Assembly (NCBI RefSeq): GCF_958979055.1 | Contig: NC_084891.1 | Coordinates: 20,524,001-20,588,000 of the forward strand | DNA from: Alnus glutinosa | Lineage: Eukaryota; Streptophyta; Magnoliopsida; Fagales; Betulaceae | DNA: 64,000 nucleotides | Direction of reading: 5' to 3' | Shown: one piece after another, positions 12,011 through 22,714 of the stretch | Layout: each line of letters begins with the position of its first letter | How positions within the stretch are numbered: the first letter of the stretch is position 1 | Translations under genes and position numbers: made by a program | Notes under the pieces: model-generated | Database searches by the model: none | The model's input: only the letters and a program-made list of their open reading frames with translations | What the model was told of the DNA's origin: nothing

Positions 12011-13322
12011 CAATTTTGGGCTTAGACTCATATCACTAACATTGTTTGGTTTACCACTAGAGAGAAAAAGAATTGAAACTTCAAAATTCGTTTTCTTTTC
12101 CATTGTTGGGGTAGTATATGAAGAAGGGAAAAGAAAGAGAGAATAAAATAATCCCAAATTTTCCTCTGACGTCCACCAAAATGTTTTCTTCAATATAGTT
12201 GAGATTTGGAGAGAGAATTGGTTGTAAGAACAAAAGTTACCAAAACTATTCTTTCATCTCTTTATTTTCCGCCCATTTTCTACACAAAAATGGTAGTTGT
12301 CTGTGGACAAGTCTTACGAGGGAATTAGACAAGGCTTTTATTTCTGTTATCATAATCTATATAGCAAGAAATTAACATCACCAACTATTTGTATGAGTAA
12401 GATAATGTAGTGCTGTTTATAAACCTGTGGTTTTTGTTTCCTAGATCAAATTTACAGGGAAAACAGTGACATTTTATCACGGTGCACTTATTAAGCTCTC
12501 TTGCAATATCCATAAAACTAAAATAGAGAACATCCTAAGCTGTAGATTAACTTAACCACCTCCTCCTGAAGTATCATAGGTAAATATTTTTTTCTCTAAT
12601 TCTTTGAAGCATGTTATGTTCTAAAAAGTAATACCTGGCATGAGCTCGCTATTTGGAAACAAAGTCTTCAGCATGGCCTCTCTTTCTACAAGAAAGTCCT
12701 CAGCAGTAAGAGAATCACTGATTCCGGTCTCTTCAACAAAGACCCGGGCAGCTTCTATTGCTTTCTTTCCCATCATTTTTGCCTTCAGGGACCAATCAAA
12801 AGTTTTATTGTATCTAGCAAGTATAATTTCCTGGACTTCAGTATAGTACTTCTCCGTGTCTGCAACAATATTTTCATCAAAATCTTAGTTTCTTTCCGGA
12901 ACATTGGCTTAAACTACGAGTCCCCAACCTATCAATTTTATTTCAATCTTGCAAAACAACAAGAACAACAGTAGCAGCAGCAGAAGCAGAAGCGGGTAAA
13001 TTAATTGTACATAAATGTTAAAATTATAATACAAAGCTGGCTTTCAAATGATAGAGAGCTTAAACAGAAGGGTAATTCTAGTTTAGCTTAAAACAATAGC
13101 CGCTTGAACCAAGCAGTATCAGCAATACAATTCTGGCTCAAATTCAAGAGATCTGAACACGGAACTCAACAACAAATCAATAAGGGATTGAATGAAAGAG
13201 GAAAGAGAGCAATGCAGTGGGTAAAAGCGTTTGAAAAAATTACCGAGAAGCAGACCGTCCATGTCGAAGATGACGTGAGTGATGAGTCCTTTGCCTGAAA
13301 CGCTTCCCGAGGAATTGGCCAT
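6950..13322 (-). CDS. HAD-family glycerol-phosphate phosphatase (GPP/GS1 type), 6 exons, 241 aa
   Basis: Exons on the minus strand: 13322-13244, 12859-12635, 11329-11269, 11103-10956, 10769-10690, 7082-6950. All introns are GT-AG, the frames join without a break, and TAA ends at 6950. The product is a cytosolic-type HAD phosphatase predicted to dephosphorylate glycerol-3-phosphate, as the Arabidopsis GPP proteins do. HAD motif I is FDMDGLLLD at residues 19-27 (nucleophile D20, acid D22), split by intron 1. Motif II lies near ICLATGSHRR, and motifs III/IV near KILVFEDAPSGVHAAKNAGM. The 241-aa length equals the usual ~240 aa. The ATG at 13322 fits MANSSGSVSGK; an in-frame ATG at 13397 would add 25 residues and could be a longer isoform. 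The last intron is 3.6 kb and carries a LINE fragment and other repeats. Close plant paralogues may act on other sugar phosphates, so the substrate is inferred. Confidence 0.93.
7415..8120. repeat. Imperfect direct repeats inside the GPP last intron
   Basis: Three related blocks repeat phrases such as GGAACCAATAT, CCCATGAACTCCTTTATAA, CCACTCCATATGG and TGTAAGACTAACTTT, near 7545, 7690 and 7985. CTAGTCAAGTTGCAATT recurs near 7480 and, slightly changed, near 7938. The copies differ by many substitutions. It looks like a decayed terminal-repeat or satellite-like insertion in the intron; I cannot assign a family. Confidence 0.6.
9336..9591. mobile_element. MITE-like element with ~35-bp inverted ends
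   Basis: The left end GTTACGTTTAGTACGCAAAA followed by TGACTATTTTATTAG pairs with the right end CTAATAGAATAGTCGTTTCG, then TGTACCAAACATAACC. The interior is noncoding. It lies in the GPP last intron. The ends resemble a common plant MITE style (TTACGTTTGGTACGC), but I see no convincing target duplication, so the superfamily is open. Confidence 0.65.
9907..10134 (-). mobile_element. Severely 5'-truncated LINE (L1-type) copy with 12-bp target duplication
   Basis: The target duplication CAAATTCATGAA flanks the insert at 9907-9918 and 10123-10134. The insert begins on the plus strand with a T run followed by GATAAGTAAG, the complement of a CTTACTTATC(A)n tail. It shares GCGCCCCTAAGTATA-like sequence with the LINE copy at 44495-45507. 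Only about 200 bp of 3' end survive. It lies in the GPP last intron, opposite to no coding exon, and should be neutral. Confidence 0.85.
11970..12009. repeat. Poly(A) run of about 40 bases in GPP intron 2
   Basis: A pure A run in the intron between exons 2 and 3. It may be the tail of a retroposed sequence, but I see no clear element or target duplication beside it. Confidence 0.7.
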
Positions 13323-13638
13323 TGAGAAAGAGAAATGGTTGCGTGAGCTTTCGTTTTCCGGTGAGAAATCAGCTGGAATTGGAGGACTGCGATGCAATGG
13401 AGTAAAAACCCTTACTAAAATAATCAGAAAGAAAAAAAAATAAATAAATAAATAAAATAAGGAGGAAATGAAAATGACATTGCTATTATTTCCTTATTAT
13501 TTCATGTCACTTTTAAAGGGAAAAATAAAAATAAATAAAAAATAAAAATTCATTAGACTTCATATGAAATATATCTCATCCTATCCCCCTATTCTAACTT
13601 CAACTAAAATTTAGCCTAAATTTTCAGTGTATTATTTA

Positions 13639-14029
13639 TTAGAGCACTAGTAGCAGTTACCCTATATTGGTTCCCTTCCCTATATTTAGGGAAAATTTCA
13701 TGAAACACATCAAAAACCTCCCACAGCAGATGCCCTATATTTAGATGAAGGGGTTGGGAATGAATAGTGATTCACAATGTATACATGTCTACTATTCATT
13801 CCCTATGTATTATTTTAATATAAAAGAAGAATAATTAATTGATATAGTGAAGAGAGAAAAAGTAGGAAAGAAAGAAAAAGAATAAAATAAGAGTAAAAAA
13901 ATAATATTTAATTGATATAGGGAAAAGTAAGGGAATCTATTGTGGGGTACTTTTTTATAGGGAAGCAAAAAGTAGTTTTGTTCCTTAAATATAGGGAAAA
14001 TGGTTGAGAATCTGCTGCTAGTGCTCTTA
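13639..14029. mobile_element. Tourist-like (PIF/Harbinger) MITE with TTA target duplication
   Basis: The element spans 13642-14026 (385 bp). Its ends are GAGCACTAGTAGCAG and CTGCTGCTAGTGCTC, inverted repeats differing at one base, flanked by TTA at 13639-13641 and 14027-14029. A TTA/TAA 3-bp duplication and GAGC-type termini are diagnostic of Tourist-like MITEs. The interior has repeated CCCTATATTTAGGG words near both ends and no ORF. It lies about 0.3 kb upstream of the GPP start and could affect its promoter. Confidence 0.9.
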
Positions 14030-16366
14030 CCAAATTGTCATCTGTTACCTATACCTGCTTTACCAACTTTAGGTTCCTTTTTATTTTTTCCACAATCCAG
14101 GGGTGGGTTAGGGATTTGGGGAATTCTCAGATATGCAATTTAAATAATTTTTACTTAATTATTCCAATATATATAAATAATGCTTGTTTCGACGTAAAAC
14201 GTTTTTTAACGCATGCTCCATTTATTTCGTCGTAAAATATTTTTAAGAAAATCATTTTTCAGAAAAAAATGATTTTTCTGAAAATATTTTTCGGCGTTTA
14301 GTTCATACAAAAAAATCATTAACAGCGTAAAATAGAATCTGGCAATGTTCGGCCGCCGTCACAGGAATCTGATTAGTAAGGCCGGAATCCAGCTAGTTTG
14401 GCCAAATTATGTCATGTTCCAGCCGTACTGGTCAAATTTTGACCAATCTGAATATATATAGCGTTATAAGGTTCCAAGGGACAACATCCAAACATTACCC
14501 ACCGTCCAACAGCCCAAGACTTGCTTGAGAATATGATTCACAAAGCCATCCTGCTATACTATTATGGGGCATTTGGTTGAGGATAATCTTTTAGAATTTT
14601 ATTGGAATCTTACAAATTTACCTTGCTTGGTTGAATTTAAGTAAAGGGAATCGAGATGCCTGTAGATATGAAAATTTACCCCAACCTCCTTTTGCTGGAA
14701 ATGCAGATTCCCTAGTAGATAGATGAGAGAATCCATGCAGGAATAGGCATCAAGAAGAGGGTCATAATCAATCAAGAACTCACATGAGATTTACAAACAC
14801 AATCACAACTTTAAGTAACGTGCAGTAAGTGATAAGTAATGGTACTAAGGAAGTGAGACTGACTAAAATATTTCCATGCAAACCTTGAGTAGGTTAAGCG
14901 AGGGCTAAAACCTCTTAACTATAATCCAAAATAGTGCTCTCTAGGAGTCATTCACACCATTGTTGGGGAATTGGTCATTTTATTGTTTAACCGGGAAAGA
15001 TTGTCATGTAACACCATTAAAATTAATTAGCTGGTAATTAACTCAAAGTATCATCGTAATCTCCCTAATTTTATTTAATAAGTACATTATCGGAGATCTT
15101 TCTTGCATAAATCCTAGTATTGGCTTTTCTATAAAATAGATTGTTTTACAGGTGGAAAGAATGAAATGGTAAATCCATGACTTAATGAGTAGATCATGTG
15201 TAAAACATAATTATGCGATGAACCCAATAATTTTGAGACATAAAAGTGGAATCACATATGCAACAGTGTTTCTAAATATGGTAAGGCAGAAAATCATGTT
15301 CATACACAAGAATACAATATATATATATATTACATAGGTCATGACTTGCCCCACTATTGTCTATCTATACCTATAACCCTTTTAAATCCTACGAAATAAT
15401 ATTCATCCAATTAAAATACCACAATATTATATTGAAGTACTCCTTTTAAAAGATTATCGAAAAAAAATACAAAATCAGTCTCTATAATTTTGTTGATTAG
15501 CAATAAGCTCCATGTCGTTTTAAAATGTTCTGAAAGCTCCTTGAGGTATGCAAAAATAATAAATTAGTCTCTATTATCAAATTCCGTCTAAAAGCTTGAC
15601 AGATTCTATCAATATGCCACGTTAGATTCAATGAAATTCTGATACGTGTCACCCATAATAAAAATATATAAAAATTATAAATTAAAAACTAAAAGCTACT
15701 ATTACCAAAAAAAGGAGGGGGCCGAAAGTGGGGGTGACTCGCCCCCCGAGCCACCTCTTCCGTCTTCCTTTGCAGTCCCACAGTCCAACATTGCCAATAG
15801 CTGCTTCAAGAAGAGTATACCTATGTACCCATACCACAGCAGTGTGGCCATACCTTAAATCTATACTTTTCTCCTCGTCCTTACCATGTCGATCATTTTT
15901 TATTATTATTATTATTATTTTATGGTCGGGAACCTTTCAAAGTATAACTACTTCGTATACCTACTTCTGTTAAGTAAATCTAAGACCCCTACGGTCACAC
16001 CTCAACATAAACTAGTTGAGTCGCGGGCTTCATCGGGGAAGGGGGGGCTGAAAATTCTGATCATGGTGTGGTGCTTTTTACGCTCTTTAATTATCATAGT
16101 ATATTGATATCAATAGTCAAACTATATATAAGCACTGGAAGATGGAGATGAGTTGAACTTCAATTCAAATCGTATCCCACTTTTACAACATCCTTAAAAG
16201 AAAAGGCAGTCTTGTCGATAAACAACATAATAATGAAGAAAAAGGCTGTCTTTTATATAAACAACATAATAATTAATGGTTTTATTCTTGAGCATTTTTT
16301 AGCTCCATGTTGGGAGCAATTCATTATAGCCACAGTTTGTATTACTGCCTGAAGAATCACTCGCTC

Positions 16367-16409
<43 letters not shown>

Positions 16410-17196
16410 CAAACTATTGAAATCTCATTATAAATATAAATCCCTTATACTGTGTTATATACCAAACTAACGATCAAGATATAGTCCCTTATCAAGATTT
16501 GTGTATAAATTATAGATCCCTAGCCCTTTCATGGCCGAATTATATTAACTCTTCAGGTTTTTTTTTTCTTTTCTCTTTTTCTAGTATTTTAAATTTAACA
16601 TGGTATTAGAGTTCAAACTTTAACTTCATAATACTCATGTGTATGTACTCACTTATTGATAGGGAGTTTAAATTAAATATCTCATAAGCTTAAAAGCTTT
16701 TAAAACAATCGGTGATTTAAGAAAAACTACTCCCATTTTGCCGATGAACAGAAATATATATATAGATGCCACAAGTTCTTTTCCCAATGGGATTGGTACT
16801 GATTGGTCTATCACCGAGTTATGGCAGAGATCATTTTTTTGTCTTACCATTGGAATTTTGCTTTTGATACGAAAATAAATAACCGCCACCCGCTTATTAG
16901 GCGACTAGTGCACAACTATGTGCCCACCACGGAAAAAAAAAACCAGTAAACACCCACCACGGACCACCTTCAAAGAAACTTGCTTAGAAATGGTCACAAA
17001 ACATAATTTTCTTTTCTTTTTTTTTAAGGAAAAAAAAAATAAGAAACAAAAACAAAAGCAAAACGAAATAAAATACTTATGGCAACTAATAGCCCAAAAA
17101 ACCACTCTCTATTGAGTCTCACTCTCAAAAATTGCAGCACCCCGCATAAGAAAAGTACGGAAAGAAAATAGAAATTAAAATTTAATAATAGTATAA
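14030..17196. other. Intergenic; repeats, no gene
   Basis: Around 14180-14300 is a small foldback region (TTTTCAGAAAAA and its complement, flanked by CGACGTAAAA/CGTCGTAAAA). An (AT)n run lies at about 16371-16405. Around 15715-15765 is a short G-rich stretch, GGGGGTGACTCGCCCCCCGA. The remainder is AT-rich and I see no supported coding sequence or RNA gene. Confidence 0.5.
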
Positions 17197-17624
17197 TGTT
17201 AGAACATATAAACATATTATGCTCAACTAACATGCACAGGGAAAAATAAAAGATAAGGATTGAGGCTTACATCTAGCCATCTTTACTCAAGCGTTTCTAC
17301 GAAGATATGAAGAACCAAAAATATTATTTGAGGGATCTTCTAACCTATGCCTTATTGTATTGTCGTACTAATGGTGTACACATGATATATATTTATAGGT
17401 TAGATGATCAGGGACTCTCAAATATGGTAAACTCCATATTGTTCCTCCCATCAAGGAAACAATATTATTAATTGATTTTAAAATCAATTAAACGATTCCA
17501 TTACAGTAATTTAAATTAATATAAATTACCATAACTGTAATACCGTATATTATATTTATTAATTAAAATATAATAAATACCATATATGTAGCATATAAGC
17601 TATATATGGATATAATATCTTACA
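17197..17624 (-). repeat. 3' LTR of the copia element
   Basis: Begins TGTTAGAACAT and ends ATCTTACA on the plus strand, so it is bounded by TG and CA. Its middle (TTTACTCAAGCGTTTC, ATTTGAGGGATCTTC, TTAATTGATTTTAAAATCAA) is shared with 27015-27454. In element orientation this is the downstream LTR. Confidence 0.88.
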
Positions 17625-18165
17625 TTCTCTCACTTGGCCTTCATGACACATGACCTTATGGTATTAGGTTCTTTAGTTTGACCAATCACTTGTGGAATCC
17701 TCTCAATCAGATAAGAAATTGTTCACATGAATCATAGCGATAAAACCATTTATAAAGTAGGTCGTCCATTTCATGTATCACAATGTAAAACATTCCTGAC
17801 ATGAATACTTTATGGATAGTCAAGTTTTATGAATGAACTTCCTGAAAGTCATTCGGGTCTAACTTTATTTATCCTCATGGATAAAATAACAAATGTGCAC
17901 AAAATCTTTATTATAATAACTTCATATCTATAGACCAAAAAGAGACAAACAAACAAAAAATGAATTAATGAGTCTCATATACTCCGCATGACTTTATACT
18001 TTTTTTTACTGATAAACTTTTAGCCATGAGATCCGCAATTATTAATTCAATACTTTTATGCTCAATAGACCATTTATGTCTCTTAATGTTATCTCTTGTA
18101 CTAAGATACTTGATGTGTATTTACTTTTGTTTCTACTCTTTATTCTTATAAAAGAAAACTATAGT

Positions 18166-19952
18166 AGAATTGATAAGTCTTGAATTATTCGATTCAAGAC
18201 CCCTTAACTTGCATTTGTTATACCTAGTTCTTGTTGTATATATAACGTTTCGTTCTAATTTATTGTTTTGTCTTATTTTCAGATCTTAATTGAAATCTAA
18301 TTCAAAACACTTGAACTAGACCTGAAAATACATCAAGGGCAATTTGGTCATTTCCAGAGTTCGAGGCTGATCTTGAAAAGATGAAAAATCGTCCAAGGCA
18401 TTTCGATCGATCGATTATTTGTATAGCTAATAATTCGATCGATCAACTTTATGTCGACTCAACTTCGATCGATCCAGATGCGATCGATCGATTCTCAGAG
18501 CACAAAATTTTCGATCGATCGACTTCGTATCTTCCAGAAGGTCAAGATATTTCCAAATTTTTGTGCGATCCAAATCAAAAGTTGGGTTTAATGGACAGAA
18601 ATGGACGGCGACCGGCTCTGTTTGTGCGGCTAGAATTGATCCTTGATGAGTCCCTTGTAAATTAAATCTCTATATATATGAGATTAGGGTTTTAGGTTAA
18701 ATCATGCATCTTTTGGGGATTTCCGATTTGCTCAGGTGTATCACTTCATTTCTTGTATTTCTAGCTTTCTTTGATGCACGTTTTCTGGGCTTAGTTCCAG
18801 AGAACAATTTCCTCTGTTAAATTTCATGTTCTTAGTTTAGTTTGTTTTTCTTTTTCTCCCTTATTGTAATCCGAACTTCCTTAGTTTAATATAGTTGTTT
18901 TTAATTCATTTTCTTCTTGTTTCTTTACTGTTTTCCTTTAAATTCATGCTTAGATTAGATTCAATTCATGTCTAGCTAAATTCTAGCTTAGGGTTTGATC
19001 CTAATCCTATACAAAACCTATGTAGTGTTCTTAAAGTTCTTAGGATTTTCTTTAGAAGTTTGATGATTGTTAAGGGCTAGAGGATATCAAAACCCATGCT
19101 AAAAGGTTTTGGTATCAAGATTCCAATCTATTTACTCATGAAAAAATAGTTAAACTTGTCTATGAGTTTTCTTAGATTTCTTGAGTAAAACCAACATTCT
19201 TAGAAATAAGAATGATGTCTTTTGCAATGGTTCTATATGACTTGATGTATGACTACCTATTAGAGTCACTTTATAGGGTATGCTAGGGAACACCGATCAT
19301 TTCATACCTTTGGTAGTATAGAATGTCTTTCCATTGTAGTTTAATCTTTACATGGAATAGACCGGTGTGAAACTAGATACCTTATCATTGTGGCCCAGTT
19401 AGGGTTTTTGTATATCTTGTATGCTTATTGGGATGTGTTTTAGAGTAGTAAGCTAGGGAGCATTAGTCACTCCACACTTTTGGTAGAGTAATTGTTTTTC
19501 AATTATAGTTTAATCTTTACGTGGAGTAGATTAATGTAAAACTATGTGCTTTATAACTACGTCTTAACGAAAGTATTTTCATGTCGAAGTCGTCGTAATG
19601 GTTGACGCCCATTACGCGCTCATATCAAGCATGTTAGGAAGGTCCATATAAACTTTAAGCATTTCATTGGTTGAGGATTAGATAAGATCAACACCCTAAG
19701 TTTTCTCTTAGTTTGTTTTCAATTTCCGCTTTCCTTTGCCTTACTTGTTGTAGCTTCAATTCTACAACTCTTGCTTTTATTTTTATCTTTAAGTTAAGTT
19801 AAATACACTCTTTAAATATCCTATTACGCAAAACAACCAATAATCTCTGTGGTTCGATCACCCTTGCTATAGTACAATCGATACGTACTATTGCGAGTGG
19901 TAAACTTAAATATATTAAAATCCACGTAGCCGCTTGGCGCGCTACCAAGAAT
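18166..19952. mobile_element. Solo LTR (1777 bp) nested in the copia RNase H region, target duplication AGAAT
   Basis: The insert 18171-19947 starts TGATAAGTC and ends GCTACCA, and is flanked by AGAAT at 18166-18170 and 19948-19952. Removing it brings the two halves of the copia RNase H region together, apart from a one-base shift. TG...CA ends, an exact 5-bp duplication and no internal region mark it as a solo LTR left by LTR-LTR recombination. A TATATATATGAGA TATA-like box lies near 18670. The length and the CTCTGTGGTTCGATC-style 3' part suggest a large Ty3/gypsy (Athila/Tat-like) LTR; that assignment is inference. Clusters of GATCGATCGA occur at 18405-18520. Confidence 0.87.
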
Positions 19953-20439
19953 TACCGCAGAATATCTTTATGGTCTAACTATAAAATCGACATTATTGAG
20001 ACTTTCAACAAAATGTCTCATCCATCATGCATGTGTAATGAATTCATAGCATGTAAGAATTTTAGCATTTTTGGTTAACATAGCAATTATAGTCTGCTTA
20101 CTGCATCTCTAGGATATATTTCTTAATAAGAAAATAAATCATGAAGTAGACTTTCTACTATCTACACAATCAACAAATTCAGAACTGAATAACCAATCAC
20201 CTCCAAATGGTAAGTGTATCTTTAGGTTAAGTTGTACTTCTTGGTTCATTGCGTATGCCGCAAGACTTTATATGCAATACTTTATTGACTCAGTGTTCTT
20301 ACTGTCAGTCCAATGGTTAAGTCTAGTGCAAGCCTATGCTTACATTAGGTTGCAGATGCTTACAAAAGACATTTCATCTGCCCTTGTTCCAATACAGTTT
20401 GGGACATTAATCTATATTGAATTTGTCCATCTTAGTTGC

Positions 20440-21101
20440 TACTGAATGTGCAAAATCCTTCATTCTAAATCTTCTCAAACCCTTTTTTCAATGTAGGCCA
20501 TCCGAGACAATGTTAATGTTCTTTATATCTCTGTGAATTTCTATGTTAAAAGACATAGGAGGTTTCACCCAAATCCTTCATTTCAAAGTTTTGTGAAATG
20601 AACTTCATGTAGCAAACCTAAACCTCTACTTGTAAAATAATATTTACATATGGGTCTAGAAATATTACTTTACTCCCACTGACCTTAAGATATATATACT
20701 AATTAATAGGGTTTTCAATGAACAATGAAACAATAACCTTGTAAAAAGTATATCACTGATGAGAAATCTGTACTGAATGTGCAAAATCCTTCATTCTAAA
20801 TCTTCTCAAACCCTTTTTTCAATGTAGGCCATCCGAGACAATGTTAATGTTCTTTATGTCTTTGTGAATCTCTATGTTAAAAGACATAGGAGGTTTCACC
20901 CAAATCCTTCATTTCAAAGTTTTGTGAAAGAAACTTCATGTAGCAAACCTAAACCTCTACTTGCAAAATAATATTTACATATGGGTCTAGAAATATTATT
21001 TTATTCCCACTGACCTTAAGATATATATACTAATTAATAGGGTTTTCAATGAACAATGAAACAATAACCTTGTAAAAAGTATATCACTGATGAGAAATCT
21101 G
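20440..21101. repeat. 331-bp perfect-register tandem duplication in the copia RT region
   Basis: Copies at 20440-20770 and 20771-21101 both run from ACTGAATGTGCAAAATCC to GATGAGAAATCTG with only a few substitutions. They carry the degraded reverse-transcriptase segment encoding YIYLKVSGSK. The near identity contrasts with the heavy decay around it, so the duplication is much younger than the element, or was homogenised. Confidence 0.92.
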
Positions 21102-22714
21102 TCACACCCCATAAATAGAATTCTTTAATTTGCAAGCATTCTGACTGTTATTTATAAAACCTTTTGGTCATTTTATGTAAACTTCTTACTTAAGATCTCC
21201 ATTCAAGAAAGTTGTTCTCACATCCATTTGATGTAGTTGTAGGTCAAAATGAGCTACTAATGCTATGATTATCTTAATGAATCATTTTTAGGCATTGGAG
21301 AGAATGTTTCATGATAATCAATGCATTTCTTATAAGTAAAATCATTGGCTACGAGTCTAGCTGGACTTTTTAGCCATGGATTTATCTCTTACTTCATGGC
21401 ATTGAACCACAATGTGGAGTTATCTCCACCAATAGCATGTGAAAACAATTTTGGATCATCTCTATGTCTAACATCAACATCAAGCTCTGAGAGGTATACA
21501 ACATAATCACTAAGAATTGTTAATCTCCGTATTCTATAGGATTTCCTTAATTCTACTTCCTCTGCATTTTGCAAAGTCTAAGTATATTCCAACTGATCCT
21601 ATTCTTCATGAGTTGACAATTCTAAAACTGATTGCAGCTCCGGGTAATCAATTTGAATTTCCATAAGTACAATCAAACATCCTTTATATGAAGGAGCTCC
21701 AGTCAACTCTCATGTTTCCTCTAAGTAAAACATTTTTAAGGATAAACACTCCCACTAAGTTCAACATCTTCTAAAAATTCTACAATCAACAGCTCTAAGG
21801 TTATATGAAGGATAATAAAACCTAAAATCCTTGGAGTTTACTGGATAGCCTATAAAAAATCAACTGATTGTCCTTAAATCTAATTTCCTCAAGCGAGGAT
21901 TGTAAATCCCCTCTTTAGTAAGGCAACTTCATATGTGTAAATAATTTAAACTTGGCTTCCATCTATAAAATGTGTCATAAGGACAACCTTAAATGGAATC
22001 TTGTTCAACATATACACAATAGTCTTTAAGGCTTTACTCTATAAAGGTAATAGAATATTAGTATTACTAATCAATTCCCTTTTGTGTGTACTTACCATAA
22101 TACTATTTGCTTATATCAGATCTTATGATCTTTATATTGTTTCTATTCTTCTACCTTATAAGTATTGAAAGCATTCAATACCCCAGCCTTATCATTTAGA
22201 AGATAGAGATACATAAACCTTATATGGTCATCACTAAAAGAGAAAAAATATCTTTCAACATTTAGGCAATGAGTATGAAAAGGTCAACACCTTTCAATGT
22301 ACATGATCTCAAGAATCTCAAAAGGCTCTCTTCGGCACCTTTAATGGTCTTGTTGATATGTTTTCCTTTATGCAGTCCATACAAGTACCAAAGTCAGTAA
22401 ATTATTATTTATTGACTTTTATTTTCTGTATGGAGATATATTTCAATCTCCAATGTCATAACAAGAGCATTTTTTAAATTCACAAAGACGTCACTTTATG
22501 TCAACATCAATATGCAGAAATAATATTGTTTCAAAAGTTGGCATATAAGTCAATTTTAAATAGACTTTAAATAGACCATCAACCAATATTCCACCCAAAA
22601 TAAGAAAAATTTCAATTTTAAAATAAAATTGAAATTTTTAATAAACTAAACTAGAAAATAAATCTCTACAAGATTATGAAATAGAAAACATTTTTGAGGT
22701 CAAAATTATAACTG

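Noticed and set aside
20440..21101. A CRISPR-like or satellite array
   Set aside because: Only two long copies of reverse-transcriptase sequence with no spacers; it is a simple tandem duplication.
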